Below are positions 31,633 to 32,500 of a stretch of DNA of 32,500 nucleotides, piece after piece. Every line of letters starts with the position of its first letter. Within the stretch, counting starts at the first letter, position 1. Origin of the DNA: Trachelipus rathkii (lineage: Eukaryota; Arthropoda; Malacostraca; Isopoda; Trachelipodidae); assembly GCA_015478945.1 (NCBI GenBank), contig JABUQX010027648.1, positions 1 through 32,500 on the forward strand. The letters are read 5' to 3'. Made by a program: the position numbers and the translations under genes. The notes below the pieces were generated by a model, which ran no database searches, had not been told where the DNA came from, and saw only the letters and a list, made by a program, of their open reading frames with translations.

Positions 31633-32500
31633 ATGGCATTACTTCTTGGAAAAAGTGAGTTATATCTCATTGGTCAATCGATCGACAATATTAGTGCAAA
31701 TTGCCTTCAATCGGAGATGTTTTGCGGCGTGTGTTTTTCTTTCTCATTGAAAAAGAACACATTAAGAGAAGCATGTAATTTTGTATCTGATGAAATTTAT
31801 TATGGAGCAACCCAAATATTTCCAAACAAAAGCAAAACCGAATATTGTTAAAAATATTGAGCTTGCTGAGAAAGTACAGATAACTACAGAAATCCCAAAC
31901 ACAAGCAATGAATTTCCAACAAAAAGTGGAAATGCCCTAAACAGAGTTTAAAACGACTTTCGATTATTGCTCAAATGATGCACTCAAATACAGACGGTTG
32001 AGGCAGAATAAACATATTTCTTGCAGCTCATAGAGAAAAAGGTAGACGTGGCTACATAGTCACAATTGATGGAAAAGATCTTGCTAGAGAAGCTAGAAAA
32101 CGGAAAAGAGAGGAGAGATTGGAAGCGCAAAAGCAAAACGTGAAGAGATAAGGAAGAAGAAATGTGTTTGGTAAGTTGTAGAATTCAGCTGAAGTTACTA
32201 CGCGTAACTTCAACACTCTAATGCTGATTCACACCTACAGTGATGAATCCCAAACCCTCAACCTTCATCTAGTGGACAGTGCAAGAACAAAGCGGTAATG
32301 GGACACCTGATGTGCGCAATGACACTGGATATCGACAAAATACAGTGATCGCAAGTGCTTTTATGGGCGTTGGCATTTACTGTTAAGGCCTTGGAGTCGA
32401 TGTTGAATGACGCGTTTTGAGTAGAAGTACATTGCAGAGAGAAAGAAGCGCTCTACGTAAAAAAATAGCTGGGGAAATAAGACAGAGTTTTGCAACAGAT
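31633..32500 (+). pseudogene. Start of an uncharacterised protein family member, frameshifted, cut by window end
   Basis: The ATG at 31633 opens MALLLGKSELYLIGQSIDN, and an open frame of 72 codons follows. Conceptual continuation across frameshifts gives LREACNFVSDEI (about 31760-31800), TKAKPNIVKNIE (about 31823-31860), KWKCPKQSLKRLS-IIAQMM, FLAAHREKGRRGYIVTID (about 32018-32070), a highly charged LAREARKRKREERLEAQKQ helix (about 32080-32130), TPDVRNDTGYRQNTVIASAF (about 32307-32365) and VLSRSTLQRERSALRKKIAG (about 32415-32475). I recall a family of this layout (short N-terminal block, charged coiled coil, then a 'dKt.vsdR.a...lGh....lsrStI.reR' block) repeated in arthropod and cnidarian genomes, often uncharacterised and probably transposon-associated. 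The function is unknown to me. The strongly conserved blocks with indels between them suggest recent decay or sequencing error. Confidence 0.55.

Overview
The window looks like arthropod nuclear DNA, most likely from a decapod crustacean. It is AT-rich and full of long (TA)n tracts. It carries two non-LTR retrotransposons whose decayed proteins resemble types I know mainly from crustacean genomes, a DUF4817-type Tc1/mariner element and remnants of several hAT lineages. The crustacean assignment rests on recalled family resemblance and not on a database search; 'arthropod' is safer than 'decapod'. I see no intact host gene, no rRNA or functional tRNA gene, no CRISPR array and nothing bacterial.

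Layout. 1-3847: direct tandem array of a ~1.78-kb unit (two complete spans plus a partial third), with a ~195-bp sub-repeat and a possible LTR-type primer-binding motif in each unit. 3785-4720: (TA)n. 4721-8140: mostly unrecognised sequence with two hAT-like terminal sequences (about 6685 and 7096). 8140-15480: a ~7.3-kb satellite array, ~22 monomers of ~330-340 bp, each apparently built from four diverged ~50-bp subunits. 15496-15529: (TG)n. 16560-17325 (minus): decayed Jockey/CR1-like LINE fragment. 17334-19443: a hAT-type element with 14-bp terminal inverted repeats and a perfect 8-bp target duplication; it interrupts the LINE side and itself contains a complete but dead mariner (17574-19295).

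19905-25205 is a patchwork of (TA)n tracts, hAT ends and two decayed hAT transposases (21617-22495 plus; 23290-24310 minus). 25467-27426 is a nearly full-length ZBED5/SCAND3-like hAT transposase broken by frameshifts. 27675-28195 is a tandem array of tRNA-derived SINE-like units. 28740-31265 (minus) is a near-complete RTE-like LINE with remnants of endonuclease and reverse transcriptase. 31633-32500 holds the frameshifted start of an uncharacterised protein family, cut by the window end.

These genes do not form a pathway: the window is a graveyard of mobile elements and satellite. The most informative structures are the three-level nest at 16560-19451 and the satellite's internal architecture. 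Single-base indels are so frequent, including between adjacent tandem copies, that some of the decay may be uncorrected long-read error, so 'pseudogene' calls based only on frameshifts are provisional.
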